From: Acidobacteriaceae bacterium | GTDB lineage: Bacteria > Acidobacteriota > Terriglobia > Terriglobales > Acidobacteriaceae | DNA length: 64,000 nucleotides | Direction of reading: 5' to 3' | NCBI GenBank assembly: GCA_025355505.1 | Contig: JANXZM010000051.1 | Coordinates: 1-64,000, forward strand | In this document: positions 47,084 through 56,700 of the stretch, piece by piece | Layout: every line of letters starts with the position of its first letter | How positions within the stretch are numbered: the stretch's first letter is position 1 | Program-made: the position numbers and the translations under genes | The notes under the pieces: generated by a model | The model's database searches: none | Told to the model about the DNA's origin: nothing | The model's input: the letters and a program-made list of their open reading frames with translations, nothing else

Positions 47084-48372
47084 GAAACGATCACCCCCAC
47101 GATGGCGGTCACAACCAGCACGCCAAGCGAAATCGGCAGCAGCACTTTCCATCCTATCCGCATCAACTGGTCAAAACGATAACGCGGCCACGTCGCGCGA
47201 TACCAGATAAACAGATACATGAAGACGGCGACTTTGAGTACAAACCAATATACGTAGTCGATGCCTTCGTTGAATCTCGCCGCCAGGCTCGCATCCGCGG
47301 AACGGCCTACGATGGCAATCGCCAGCAGCAGCAGCGCGATGAAGCCCAGCAGCGCCGCAAAAACCGCGAGCCCGATCCGCTGAATTTTGAAGAAGGAATG
47401 TGCCGGCATACGCGTCACGCCAACAAAGGCAATGGCCGCAAGACTTCCGAATGTGAGCCCGGGGAACAACGAGAAGATAAAGTCCCACGCCGGCGCGTGC
47501 AGCAAATTGGCGAACGGACGCATCCATCCGCCGAGCCAGAGCGTGACTGCGATCGAAGAAACGGCGATCATGGCCGCATACTCTGCGAGCATGAACAGCG
47601 ACCAGCGCAGCCCGCTGTATTCGGTGTGATATCCGGCGGTCAGTTCCGATTCCGCTTCGGCCATATCGAAGGGGGCGCGGTTGGTCTCGGCGATCATGGC
47701 GATGGAGAAAATTACGAACGCGATGAAGCCGAGAGGGAAGAATTTAAAGATAAACCAGACGCCCTGCTGCTGCTGTGCCTGGACAATCCCGATCATGCTC
47801 AGCGTGCCGGTGCCTTTCTCGTTCATGCTGGTCATCAGGACCGCCGAAACGACGGCCAGTCCCATGGCGACTTCATAGGACACCATCTGCGCGCTCGACC
47901 GCAGCGCGCCAATCAGCGGATAGTGCGAGTTCGAAGCCCACCCAGCCACCACGATGCCAAGCACGCCCAGCGACGAGACGCCGAGCATAAAGAGGATGCC
48001 GATGTTCATGTCGCTCACTGCCTGCGAAGGGCCGAACGGAATCACCGTATAAACGGTGAATGCCGCCAGCAGCCCAATCAGCGGCGCAACCCAGAAAACG
48101 AACTGGTCGGCGGCGGCGGGAATAATGTCTTCTTTGAGCATCAGCTTGAGCGCGTCGGCGAAGGGCTGCAGCAATCCGTGCGGACCCACGCGCATGGGAC
48201 CGAGGCGAACCTGGAAGTGCGCCAGCGCCTTGCGCTCGATCCAGTTCATGGCGATCACCGCCACCGACACCCCAGTGAAAATGATGAGCACATAAATCAG
48301 CGCCCAGAACTGGTTCCCCGCTTCGCCTGGCGTCACCGTACTGCCGAGATACGACATCACGAAATTCGGCAT
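47080..48372 (-). CDS. nuoH: NADH-quinone oxidoreductase subunit H
   Basis: 430 residues, eight to nine helices, at the quinone site. Conserved stretches: ERKALAHFQVRLGPMRVGPH, AETNRAPFDMAEAESELTAG, YHTEYSGLRWSLFMLAEY. Longer than usual by an insert around LGGWMRPF-HAPAW and the extra helices at 325-365 (GLAVFAALLGFIALLLLAIA). Overlaps nuoD by one base. Confidence 0.95.
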
Positions 48373-49526
48373 CAGCGGTCCACCTCGCCGAGCACGATGT
48401 CGAGCGTCCCGATGACGGCGACCACATCAGCGACCAGCAAGCCGCGCACCATAACGTCGAGCGCCTGCAAATTGACAAACGATGGCGGGCGCACGCGCAG
48501 GCGATAGGGCTGCGTGGATCCGTCGCTGACGATGAAGTATCCGAGCTCGCCTTTAGGCGCTTCGATCGAATGATAGATTTCGCCCACCGGCGGCTTGATC
48601 ACCTTTGGCACCTTGGCCATGATCGGGCCTTCGGGGATGCCATTGACGGCTTGCTCGATGATGCGCAGCGACTGCCGTATTTCAGCCATGCGAACCAGGT
48701 ACCGGTCGTAGGTGTCGCCGTTTGTCCCAATCGGAATTTCGAAATCAAATTCGGAGTAGGCCGCATAGGGTTGGGCTTTGCGCAGATCCCACTTCACGCC
48801 GCTGGCGCGCAGCACCGGCCCGGTTACGCCCAGCGCGATGGCGTCCGCGGCCGAAATCACGCCGACGTTTTTGGTCCGCTCCAACCAGATGCGGTTGGTG
48901 GTGAGCAGCGTTTCGTATTCGTCAATCTTCGGCGCAACAAAGCTCAGGAAATTCTTTACATCTTTTTCGAAGCCGGCATAAGTCTCATACTGACAGCCGC
49001 CGATGCGAAAAGCATGCGTCGTCAGGCGCGCGCCGCAGTACTTTTCGAAAATCTTGAGGATCTCTTCGCGATCTCGGAACGTATAGAACAAAGGCGTCAT
49101 CGCTCCGATATCCAGCGCATGCGTGCCCAGCCAAAGCTGGTGGCTGGCGATGCGGTTCAACTCCGTCAAAATCACCCGAATATATTTGGCGCGCGCCGGC
49201 GCCTCCACATTCATCAGCTTCTCGACCGCTTCGCAGTACCCAAGCCCATTCGACACCGCTGCGACGTAGTCCATCCTGTCTACGTAGGGATTGAACATTG
49301 TGTAGGTGCGGTTCTCGGCGATTTTTTCCACACCGCGATGCAAGTATCCGATGACGCACTCGGTGCCGAGAACTTTTTCGCCGTCGAGCTTCAGGATTAC
49401 CCGCAGCACGCCGTGCGTGGCCGGATGCTGCGGCCCCATGTTGATGATAAGTTCGTTCGAATCGAGATAGGGCTTCTCGCGAGTTTCGAGATCGAGATTC
49501 GCGCTGTCGTTGGTGCGAGGGCTCAT
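48372..49526 (-). CDS. nuoD: NADH-quinone oxidoreductase subunit D
   Basis: 384 residues from ATG 49526, overlapping nuoC by 4 bp. The 49-kDa quinone-site subunit: [14 protein letters not shown] at the N-terminus, [20 protein letters not shown], and a [14 protein letters not shown] end. Carries no Fe-S cluster. Confidence 0.95.
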   Translation of the reverse strand: MSPRTNDSANLDLETREKPYLDSNELIINMGPQHPATHGVLRVILKLDGEKVLGTECVIGYLHRGVEKIAENRTYTMFNPYVDRMDYVAAVSNGLGYCEAVEKLMNVEAPARAKYIRVILTELNRIASHQLWLGTHALDIGAMTPLFYTFRDREEILKIFEKYCGARLTTHAFRIGGCQYETYAGFEKDVKNFLSFVAPKIDEYETLLTTNRIWLERTKNVGVISAADAIALGVTGPVLRASGVKWDLRKAQPYAAYSEFDFEIPIGTNGDTYDRYLVRMAEIRQSLRIIEQAVNGIPEGPIMAKVPKVIKPPVGEIYHSIEAPKGELGYFIVSDGSTQPYRLRVRPPSFVNLQALDVMVRGLLVADVVAVIGTLDIVLGEVDR

Positions 49527-50152
49527 TGTCCGCTCTCGATTCCGAGATTGATCTGCACCCACTCCTGATCTTGTTGCAGGATGCCGTAGTCCTTGCGCAG
49601 CGGGTGGCCTTTCCAGCCGTCGGGTAGAAGAATGCGTTTCAGGTCGGGATGTCCGTCGAACTTGATCCCAAACATGTCGTAGACTTCGCGCTCCAGCCAA
49701 TTGGCGGTGGGCCAAATGGGGACGCTGGACGGGATCGAAGCACCGTCGGCGATTTGTGTTTTCACGCGCACACGCTCGTTGCGCGGAAAAGAATAGAGGA
49801 TCCAGAGCACGTCGAATTGCTTTTCGCGCTTCGGATAATGCACGGCGGTGATATCCACGCAGTAGTCAAATTGTTCTTCGTCGCGCAGCAGGCGCAGAAT
49901 GTCGGGAATCAGCGAGCGGTCGACCGTAAGGTAGTTCTGTCCAAGATACGTCTGCGCGTCAAGGCCCGAGCCGTACTGGCTCCGGTATTTTTCAACCAGA
50001 GGCGAGGTCCACGGCACCGGAACCGGGCCAGCGGGAGCGGCAGGCTTCGCAGGTGCGACGGGCGCCGCTGCCGCTGCGGGCTTTTCCGCCGCCGGCTTCT
50101 TCTCACCTTCCGGCGGCGGCGGTGGAGCAGGCGATTTGACTTCCTCGGCCAT
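49523..50152 (-). CDS. nuoC: NADH-quinone oxidoreductase subunit C
   Basis: 209 residues. Residues 1-50 are a Pro/Ala/Lys-rich extension not found in short NuoC. The 30-kDa domain follows ([49 protein letters not shown]). The next gene upstream on this strand is not nuoB. Confidence 0.93.
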   Translation of the reverse strand: MAEEVKSPAPPPPPEGEKKPAAEKPAAAAAPVAPAKPAAPAGPVPVPWTSPLVEKYRSQYGSGLDAQTYLGQNYLTVDRSLIPDILRLLRDEEQFDYCVDITAVHYPKREKQFDVLWILYSFPRNERVRVKTQIADGASIPSSVPIWPTANWLEREVYDMFGIKFDGHPDLKRILLPDGWKGHPLRKDYGILQQDQEWVQINLGIESGQ

Positions 50153-50268
50153 GCAAAGGTCTATCGTTACAAAAGCCCCGCAACTATTAGGAAACCTACA
50201 CTTCTAACAGTTGATTGCGTCACCGTCAATGACCGACATCACAATGATCGCATCGCTGTATAGCGGTA

Positions 50269-50622
50269 CTAGCGCCGGGCAGCTTGAAAAGTTTCGACCA
50301 AGTCGCGGATGCGCAACGCGTCGGCTTTGCGATGGCCGTGGCTGGTGATCGGATCCGTGCCTCCGGTTGACTCAATCCGTATGTCCGACCAAAGGATTCC
50401 CGTCGAAATCTTCACCGAAGCTACCTGGGAAATCGAAATGCTCTCCTCGTTGCTGCCGAACAGACGCCTCTGCACGCGGCTTACCCGCAGCGGGCTGACC
50501 ACGATGCGCGTCGGGAACCATAGATTCCCTTTAGTCCAGCGGCTCGCGGTGAACGTCTGATCGGAGGCAGCCTGATTTGGATTGGCCGGAGTTATACCCA
50601 TTCGAGCGCGCCCTTCTTCCAT
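50269..50622 (-). CDS. Small PH-like domain protein inside the nuo cluster
   Basis: 117 residues (ATG 50622; ATG 50601 also possible), overlapping the end of nuoA by 10-31 bp. Beta-rich, with RIVVSPLRVSRVQRRLFGSN then SISISQVASVKISTGILWSD and a C-terminal helix, the pattern of the bacterial PH-like fold. It occupies the slot where nuoB normally lies. Function unknown; it could be a membrane-associated assembly or regulatory factor, or only a hitchhiker. Confidence 0.65.
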   Translation of the reverse strand: MEEGRARMGITPANPNQAASDQTFTASRWTKGNLWFPTRIVVSPLRVSRVQRRLFGSNEESISISQVASVKISTGILWSDIRIESTGGTDPITSHGHRKADALRIRDLVETFQAARR

Positions 50623-50948
50623 ATCCAGATGTAGCCGACAATCAGGATGCCGAGGAAGACCAGCATCTCGATCAGTCCGAAGACTCCGAGGGCCTTAAAC
50701 TTCACCGCCCAGGGAAAAAGGAAAATCGTTTCCACGTCGAAGACCACGAACAGTATGGCAATGATGTAATAGCGGACAGTGTAGCGTCCCCGAGCATTGT
50801 CATAGGGGTCGATGCCGCACTCGTAGGGCATGAGCTTCACGCGGTTGGGGCTTTGCGTGCGGATAATTCTGGCGACCAGCAGGGTGATGGGAATGAGGAT
50901 GCCGACGACGGCGAGGAAGAGGAAGATGGGGACGTAATTTTGCGGCAT
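50592..50948 (-). CDS. nuoA: NADH-quinone oxidoreductase subunit A
   Basis: 118 residues from ATG 50948. Three helices with the conserved KLMPYECGIDPYDNARGRYT loop and the DVETIFLFPWAV motif. First gene of the nuo cluster. Confidence 0.95.
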   Translation of the reverse strand: MPQNYVPIFLFLAVVGILIPITLLVARIIRTQSPNRVKLMPYECGIDPYDNARGRYTVRYYIIAILFVVFDVETIFLFPWAVKFKALGVFGLIEMLVFLGILIVGYIWIWKKGALEWV

Positions 50949-51489
50949 GAGCCTCTCGAAGAAGTCGCGATAAGAGCGAAAGCGAATACTAACGCCGAAG
51001 TCGCGCGGCTTCAAGCAGGCAGGTGCCGGGTGGCAGAATGCGAAGCAATCCACCGCACAGGATCGCGGAGAACATTAAGGTGTGACGGGCAAGGTCGGAG
51101 TCGAGCGTCTGTTGACTGTAGAGGGTTCTGAGCACGCCGCCTTTCCAGATGAGCCGATCGTGGTGGCTGGTGCTGGAATCGAAGTCGAGGGCGTAGAACT
51201 TTTTCAGGTCGTGAATGCGTTTGAGCGATGACGTTTTAGGAAATATTTGTGGAGTTGTTGGGGCAAGTCCTCACGGTAAATGCGGGGATTCTCCCCACAT
51301 TTGGGGCGGGTCTGGGGCGAGAGCAGGGGAGGTACCTAGTTGCTACCGAGATTACTTCGGTAATCTAAGCTTCTTCTGGGGTATTTTCCGTGATATAACG
51401 CCGATAGCTGCTCGTCAGGCTCTGGGCTGGGAATTCCGTGGTTTTCTGGCTTTGGGTTGAAGCGCAGAGCGAGGGGCAGAGGAGGAATC
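50949..51489. other. Intergenic region with a possible relic ORF and hairpins
   Basis: Holds the frame described at 50989-51270 and a GC-rich hairpin (GGGGATTCTCCCC near 51282). At 51349-51366 is a UUCG-tetraloop hairpin with a 7-bp stem (AGATTAC-TTCG-GTAATCT). The last lies upstream of the PilZ gene. Confidence 0.5.
50989..51270 (-). pseudogene. Possible relic or non-ATG small ORF upstream of nuoA
   Basis: Minus-strand frame open for 93 codons after a TGA (51271), ending TAG at 50989, with codon use like nearby genes in its middle part (high G/C in position 3). Reads KRIHDLKKFYALDFDSSTSH and later LIWKGGVLRTLYSQQTLDSD. No ATG, GTG or TTG near its beginning; the first in-frame GTG leaves only 43 residues. 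No family recognised. Confidence 0.3.
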
Positions 51490-51819
51490 GTGTCCGAAGC
51501 GCGTACCGGGAAAAGGTTTCCGCTGCAATTGCCGATCAAGATACATAGGGAAGATACTGCGGGTGACACCAGCGGGATGACCGGCAATTTGAGCGCTGCC
51601 GGCGTGTACATCCGCGCCGACGCTTCGCTTGAGGTCGGCTCACCAGTAGAGTTTGAGATCACGCTGCCGCCGGAGGTAACGGGCGGCAAAGAAGATGTTG
51701 TGATTCAGTGCCGCGGCCGCGTGGTGCGGACCGATGAGCCGAATACGAGCGCCGAGTCCGGGGATAGCCGGGGCGTCGCTTGCGTAATAGATTCTTACGA
51801 ATTCGTTCGCAACAGTTAA
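51490..51819 (+). CDS. PilZ domain protein
   Basis: 109 residues from GTG 51490, chosen because GAGGAGG sits just upstream; an earlier TTG (51457) lacks a ribosome site. A single PilZ domain with both c-di-GMP motifs: RTGKR (RxxxR) and NLSAAG (NxSxxG). It sits 13 bp before a LuxR-type regulator, so the two are probably cotranscribed. Confidence 0.87.
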   Translation: MSEARTGKRFPLQLPIKIHREDTAGDTSGMTGNLSAAGVYIRADASLEVGSPVEFEITLPPEVTGGKEDVVIQCRGRVVRTDEPNTSAESGDSRGVACVIDSYEFVRNS

Positions 51820-51832
51820 CTGGGAGCGATCC

Positions 51833-52513
51833 ATGTTGAAGCTTATTTTGGCCGACAATCAGGCGATTTTCCGGGCGGGCATCGCCAAGGTCCTGGCCGT
51901 AGAAGACGAAATGCGCATTGTGGCCCAAGCGCAAACTGCCGAGCAGATGTTCATGGCGCTCGACAAATTTCGCGCCGCAGTGCTGATCATTGCCGGTGGA
52001 TTTCACTCTGACTTCAGCGCCGTCCTCTCGGCTGCCAACAAGAACAAGACGCGCGTCGTGGTGCTTGCCGATACCGGCGAGAGCGCGCAACGCTACATGG
52101 CTGCGGGCGCGCATGGCGTGGTGTATCGCAACGTCACCAGCCCTGCGCTGGTGGACTGCGTGCGCAAGATCGCGCGTGGCGAAAACTGGGTGCAGGACGT
52201 GGCGGTGCCAAGCGAGCTGACCGAAAACGATATGGTCGGACTGCGGGTCCGTGACCGGTTGACGGCCAAGGAACTGCGCATTGTGGCGCTGATTGTGCAG
52301 GGCTACAAGAACAAGGAAATCGCCACTCAGTTGGGAACGACCGAGCAGGTGATCAAGAATTATCTGCGCAACGTTTACGACAAGATTGGCGTGTCGGACC
52401 GGCTGGAACTGGCGCTGTTCACCATTCACCACCGGATATTGAATGAAGCCGCAGCGGCGACGGCAGCAGCCGCTGTGCCGCAACCGTCGCATAGTGCGGG
52501 GATTAGCAACTAG
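51833..52513 (+). CDS. NarL-type regulator with pseudo-receiver domain
   Basis: 226 residues. The receiver fold is at 1-120 and a LuxR helix-turn-helix at about 145-205 (LTAKELRIVALIVQGYKNKE, then VIKNYLRNVYDKIGVSDR). The phosphoacceptor Asp is replaced: the strand-3 text is VLIIAGGFH (residues 50-58) where LLDxxMP is expected. The conserved Lys is Arg (VVYRN, 99). So it is unlikely to be switched by phosphorylation. A PilZ gene lies just upstream. Confidence 0.88.
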   Translation: MLKLILADNQAIFRAGIAKVLAVEDEMRIVAQAQTAEQMFMALDKFRAAVLIIAGGFHSDFSAVLSAANKNKTRVVVLADTGESAQRYMAAGAHGVVYRNVTSPALVDCVRKIARGENWVQDVAVPSELTENDMVGLRVRDRLTAKELRIVALIVQGYKNKEIATQLGTTEQVIKNYLRNVYDKIGVSDRLELALFTIHHRILNEAAAATAAAAVPQPSHSAGISN

Positions 52514-52533
52514 ACAGCTTTTGCTGGAATGAC

Positions 52534-52559
52534 AAAAAGCCGCCTGCGGGCGGCTTTTT
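52534..52559. terminator. Bidirectional intrinsic terminator
   Basis: 11-bp perfect stem AAAAAGCCGCC / GGCGGCTTTTT around TGCG. It ends the pseudo-receiver gene and the convergent thioredoxin-like gene. Confidence 0.9.
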
Positions 52560-52575
52560 GAATTTTCGCGAAACA

Positions 52576-53100
52576 TTACTCAGGGTCTTTGGATTCCAGA
52601 CCAGCGCGAGCCAGCGACCTGCGTAGGGGCCGCTCTCCACCCGCTCCGTGTTGGGTATCGACGATTTTGCCATCGCGATCGACGACAACGTAGATGGGAT
52701 AACGGTTGGCGGCGTACATGGCGGCCAGATTGGTATCTCCGGTCATCACGATGTGACACTTACGGGGATGGTCTTTCAAATACTGCTGTACGACCTTCTT
52801 GGACTCGGCGACATCAACCGCGATCACGACCAGGCCTTTGCCGGAAAATTCCGTAGTGAGGTCGTTCACCAGCGATTCTTCGCTCTTGTAGTAGGAACAC
52901 CACGTGGTCCAGAACTGAAATAAAACTACCTTCCCTTTTGTCGAATCGTTGGTGAATTGTTCGCCCCCGAGCGTCTTGGCGTGAAAGCGAGGGGCGGGCT
53001 CGCGGTCATCTTCGCGAGCTTGCGGTCCAGCAAAGGCCAAGGAGACCGTCAGGATCACTGCTCCCAAAATGCAAACAGGCAAACCGCGTTTCGTCAGCAT
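52576..53100 (-). CDS. Exported TlpA/ResA-like thioredoxin with incomplete active site
   Basis: 174 residues with a signal peptide (LPVCILGAVILTVSLAFAG). The redoxin domain includes GKVVLFQFWTTWCSYYKSEE. The active-site pair is broken: Cys68 is present but the second Cys is Tyr71 (WCSYY). A single-Cys thioredoxin fold cannot carry out ordinary disulphide exchange; it may bind or chaperone partners, or act through a mixed disulphide. Confidence 0.82.
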   Translation of the reverse strand: MLTKRGLPVCILGAVILTVSLAFAGPQAREDDREPAPRFHAKTLGGEQFTNDSTKGKVVLFQFWTTWCSYYKSEESLVNDLTTEFSGKGLVVIAVDVAESKKVVQQYLKDHPRKCHIVMTGDTNLAAMYAANRYPIYVVVDRDGKIVDTQHGAGGERPLRRSLARAGLESKDPE

Positions 53101-53406
53101 GGCCCGAGACTATAACACGATTGAACGATCGCCGGGAGTGCTGAAAAACTGAACCTGTTTTCGTAGAACGTCGGCCTCGCTTCTGATGGTTTTCGTGGGA
53201 GAGCCAGCCTTTAGGAGGGCGTTACGTCGGGAAATCAGTGCGGGCTTTACAGGCTGGGCAAAAAGTTCTTTCTGCGCCGGAATCTGAGCGCGGCGGCTAA
53301 AGCCGGCGGTGAAAACGAGCCAGTTACCGCAGCGCTGAAGGGCTGCGCCCCCCGAAATCAAGCACCACGGCGAGTTTTTCCGCAGCCTGTTTAGCCGCTG
53401 AGAGCC
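53101..53406. other. Intergenic region with palindromic repeats
   Basis: No gene. Contains GGCGGCTAAAGCCGGCGG-type and CAGCGCTGAAGGGCTGCGC-type palindromes (53290-53355) like those near 4.48 kb and 27.6 kb. The ORF seen there is a translation of them. Confidence 0.5.
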
Positions 53407-55887
53407 CTACCGGCGCGCGGCGGACGTTTGCAGTTGCGCAACTTTCGCGTGCGGGGAAGCTTCCTGGTACCGGGCAATGCCTTTGTAAAGCGCTTCTGCA
53501 ATCTGCTGGCGGTAAGTCGCGCTCTGCAGATTGCGCTCGTCGGCGGGACTGCTCACAAAAGAAATTTCGGTGAGAATAGCCGGCATCGTGGTGCCAGTCA
53601 GCACTGCAAAAGCGGACTCCTTGATGCCGCGGTTACGAATGTCCGGGCTGTTGGCGGCCAGCGTGGCGTAGAGAGAACGCTGCACATTTGCTGCCAGACG
53701 GCGTGATTCTTCGATTTTGTCATGTAACCCTCCGGCCGATAACGATACTGGCGTCAGCTTGGCCAAGGTTCCATCTTCATGCTTTTCGACTTCCCGGGAC
53801 CCAGGAGCCGAAAACAGATTTGTGTAGTAGGTCTCAACGCCACGCGCCGCCGCCGAACTACTGTAGTTGGCGTGAACCGAGACGAACAGATCAGCCTGGG
53901 TCTGGTTGGCGAAGTCAGCGCGTTGATCGAGGGGGAGATAGCTGTCGCTGGTCCGCGTGAACATTACTTCCGATCCCAATCGCGCTTGCAGCAACTTGCC
54001 CAGACGCTGAGTCACGTCGAGCACGAGATCTTTTTCCAGCAATCCCAGCCGCCCAACCGTGCCCAAGTCCCAGCCGCCGTGCCCCGCGTCGAGCACAATT
54101 CGAAATTTTCCGGTTCTCGCCGGCAAACGTTGGTCGGATGCCTTCGCCGCCAATGCCGCGACAGGAGCCGCTTTCACCGGGGCCGGCCCTGCGGTCACAA
54201 ACGCTAACGTCTGGTTCGGAGTCATGTGGTTCGGAGCCATGCTGTTCGCTGCCAAAGTTTTCTCGCTGCCGCGCAGTTCTACCACCAGACGATACGGGCT
54301 TGACTCCATGCTCACGGAGAAGTTCGAGCCGCCTCTAGTGTCGAGCACGATTCGCGTTACCCCGGCGACGGGCTGAGCCACCCGCACACGAGTCAGCGAG
54401 ACATCGCCAACGTCCATTGTCTTTCCGTCCAATTCAGGCGACAGAACCGTGTCGTGCAGATCGAAGTAGATCCGCTCCGGCGACATTAAACGGTGCACCT
54501 CGTAGGGAACCTGGTCTTCCATGTCAATGACCACCGTGCTTCCCATGGACGAAGACCAGTGACGCACGCCTGTGATTTTCGGCAACGCCGCCAACTTGTT
54601 TCCCGCTACCGCGGTGAGTGGCGCTGCATCGGAGCCGAGCTTCGACGGATTCATTGGATTGTCGGAGACTGCGGGAGATGGAACATCCGCTGGGGGCGCT
54701 GGCGGTGTCGTCACCGATTGCGGGACCGCAGCATTTGTGGTCGCGGTCTCCGTAGCGACGATCTTTGTGACCGCCGTCTTCCCGCGAACTTGCATTCCCC
54801 ACCACGCTCCGGCTGAAAATAGCGCGGCGACTGCCACCAGACCCATCACTGCACTCAATCCCGGCCGCGAACTGCCGGAAAGTGAAAGGTGGTGGAGGAA
54901 TGGTAAGAACTGAGGCGGTTCGGTGCGAGTCGCCGGCTCCTCGATCTCAAATATTTCGTCCGCAAAAAACTTGTCCACGGCGCCAAGCTCAGGCAACTCG
55001 ACCAAGGCTGCGGGAATGACAACCGGCTGTGCCAGCGCCTGCAGTTCTGGAATTGAAAGCGGTGCAAGTGGAGTTTGCGGCGTCGCAGATAAGGGCGCGG
55101 CTTCAGGAATCTCGACCATCCCTGCGTCCACAACAACCGGCGCTGCCGCAGCCGGTTTCGGCCGCAGAACCTCCTCCGCCACATCCGACAGCCAACCAAT
55201 CCGGCGATCTTGATCCGCGGGTTTGAGCGCGGAAAGAACTAGCTCCCCGAACAGATCGAAACAGCGAATGTCGTGATCGCTGAAAGCCCGAGCCGTTGTT
55301 GAAAACGCCTGCAGCACGCCCAGTTGCTCGTGCCGCCCACGCAACAGAATCAGTACCGTAGAGCGAGCTCCCATCCGGCGCGCGAAGTCCAACTCGACGC
55401 GAGCGTCAGTTGCGCAATCATCGCAACGAAGAATGCGCCCCGATTCCAGGCAGTCCCGCGGAAACTCAGATTCGCCGACCAACAGAACGCCGCGCTCGAC
55501 GGCGAGCGGTCCGGCGGCAGCGCGGCACACCATCGCTGTGCTTTGCGCCTCCGACCTTCCCGCGTGCGATATTTCCGCCTCCGATCCTGCCGTAAGCGCG
55601 ACCATGATACCGTCGGCCTGTGTGATGGCCTGGGCGCGGTCGCAGATCAATTGCAATACTTCGTCCAGGATGAAGCGTTCGGTTTCAAACAAGTCGCGAT
55701 CGGCTGTGTTTCCCGAGGTTACGCGCCGGTTCCGTATCTGCTCGTGGAGTTCCGAGAAGGCGAGCAGTGCGCGCAAGGCTTCCTGGCGCGCAATCGATTC
55801 GAGGACGCGGTTGCCCTCCTGCAGCGGAGATCCGGGGTCGGCCGTCGCTGGCGCTTCCCAGTCAACTCGAGTTGGATTGGCACTCAT
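53407..55887 (-). CDS. GAF-AMIN-N-acetylmuramoyl-L-alanine amidase fusion
   Basis: 826 residues. No signal peptide at the start. A GAF-like domain at about 70-222, a Pro/Ala-rich linker, a membrane helix at about 343-366 (GLSAVMGLVAVAALFSAGAW), an AMIN domain at about 430-540, then Amidase_3 at about 590-805. Zinc ligands and catalytic residues are in IVLDAGHGGWD, EKDLVLDVTQRL, VSVHANYSS and ILTEISFVS. It cleaves the amide between MurNAc and L-Ala of peptidoglycan. The topology suggests a cytoplasmic GAF sensor joined to a periplasmic hydrolase. Confidence 0.88.
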   Translation of the reverse strand: MSANPTRVDWEAPATADPGSPLQEGNRVLESIARQEALRALLAFSELHEQIRNRRVTSGNTADRDLFETERFILDEVLQLICDRAQAITQADGIMVALTAGSEAEISHAGRSEAQSTAMVCRAAAGPLAVERGVLLVGESEFPRDCLESGRILRCDDCATDARVELDFARRMGARSTVLILLRGRHEQLGVLQAFSTTARAFSDHDIRCFDLFGELVLSALKPADQDRRIGWLSDVAEEVLRPKPAAAAPVVVDAGMVEIPEAAPLSATPQTPLAPLSIPELQALAQPVVIPAALVELPELGAVDKFFADEIFEIEEPATRTEPPQFLPFLHHLSLSGSSRPGLSAVMGLVAVAALFSAGAWWGMQVRGKTAVTKIVATETATTNAAVPQSVTTPPAPPADVPSPAVSDNPMNPSKLGSDAAPLTAVAGNKLAALPKITGVRHWSSSMGSTVVIDMEDQVPYEVHRLMSPERIYFDLHDTVLSPELDGKTMDVGDVSLTRVRVAQPVAGVTRIVLDTRGGSNFSVSMESSPYRLVVELRGSEKTLAANSMAPNHMTPNQTLAFVTAGPAPVKAAPVAALAAKASDQRLPARTGKFRIVLDAGHGGWDLGTVGRLGLLEKDLVLDVTQRLGKLLQARLGSEVMFTRTSDSYLPLDQRADFANQTQADLFVSVHANYSSSAAARGVETYYTNLFSAPGSREVEKHEDGTLAKLTPVSLSAGGLHDKIEESRRLAANVQRSLYATLAANSPDIRNRGIKESAFAVLTGTTMPAILTEISFVSSPADERNLQSATYRQQIAEALYKGIARYQEASPHAKVAQLQTSAARR

Positions 55888-56239
55888 ACTTGCGCTGTCA
55901 GGACCGCGAAAAACCTGTATCCATCGTATCCGGGGCTTGTCGGAAGGCTCGTTGCCGCTCTTGGTTCAACCGGGGTTCAACCGGCCAAACCACGGGCGCA
56001 ACTTTCAACGAGCGACCCGTAAAGGCGAACGAAAGCCACGACTCCAATGTCCAGCCTAATAGTCTTTGGGGTGGTACCGCAATGTCCGTTAGTACACGTC
56101 CGTCTGCGGCTTTGGGTTGCCGCAATCGACAGGGCCGGAGTTGGGATCCCACGAGCTACGACCCTTCAGATTTTGCCCTCCGCCTCGATTCGTCCTATCG
56201 TTACCAAGCAGCCCGAAAAAGCAGTTCCCGGGAGATGGG
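55888..56239. other. Divergent intergenic region
   Basis: Between the amidase gene and the short membrane protein gene. Contains a direct repeat GGTTCAACCGG near 55963-55985 and no supported gene. Confidence 0.4.
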
Positions 56240-56569
56240 ATGACCGACGCAGTCGAGCAGGGAAAATTCGAAAAACTCAAGAAATCCAGCTGGTGGTGGC
56301 CCGCCGGAGTTGTCGCAACCAGCCTGGCTGGAGCGGCCGTGGTGACCTTCCGAGGCTGCTGGCACGGCAAGATGAGCTGGCCGATTGGCGTGCAGGGATG
56401 TTCCTACCAGGTCTGCCTGAGTTGCGGCGCCATGCGACTGTTCGACGAGAAAATCTTCAGCGCGTTTGGCCCGTTCCGCTATGACTTGAACGAACTCATC
56501 ATTTGGGAAAAGTCCAGGAAACCAGAATCCCATCCAGTGGCGGATGCGCAGTCCGCGCCGCCGTCATAG
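56240..56569 (+). CDS. Small Cys-containing membrane protein
   Basis: 109 residues from ATG 56240. One membrane helix (WWWPAGVVATSLAGAAVVTF, about 14-33). A Cys-rich part follows: FRGCWHGKMSWPIG, then GCSYQVCLSCGAMRLFDEK with a CxxC pair (CLSC) that could bind metal or be redox active. Family not recognised, but similar short proteins occur in Acidobacteria. Confidence 0.65.
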   Translation: MTDAVEQGKFEKLKKSSWWWPAGVVATSLAGAAVVTFRGCWHGKMSWPIGVQGCSYQVCLSCGAMRLFDEKIFSAFGPFRYDLNELIIWEKSRKPESHPVADAQSAPPS

Positions 56570-56597
56570 TTCGAGATAAGTTCGAGATAAGTTCGAC
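56568..56597. repeat. 12-bp direct repeat
   Basis: AGTTCGAGATAA repeated twice and a third partial unit (AGTTCGA), just after the stop of the preceding gene. Confidence 0.6.
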
Positions 56598-56700
56598 GCG
56601 TGCTGAGTTCACAGTTCACACTCCGTACCTTGCGCTCCCCACTCCGCACTCCCCACTCCAATGATGGCTGGACTACAGGCGCGACTCCGGTGGCGGCCGC

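Noticed and set aside
53110-53361. 83-codon minus-strand ORF
   Set aside because: Covers CTAAAGCCGG-type palindromes in a spacer; no ribosome site or family.
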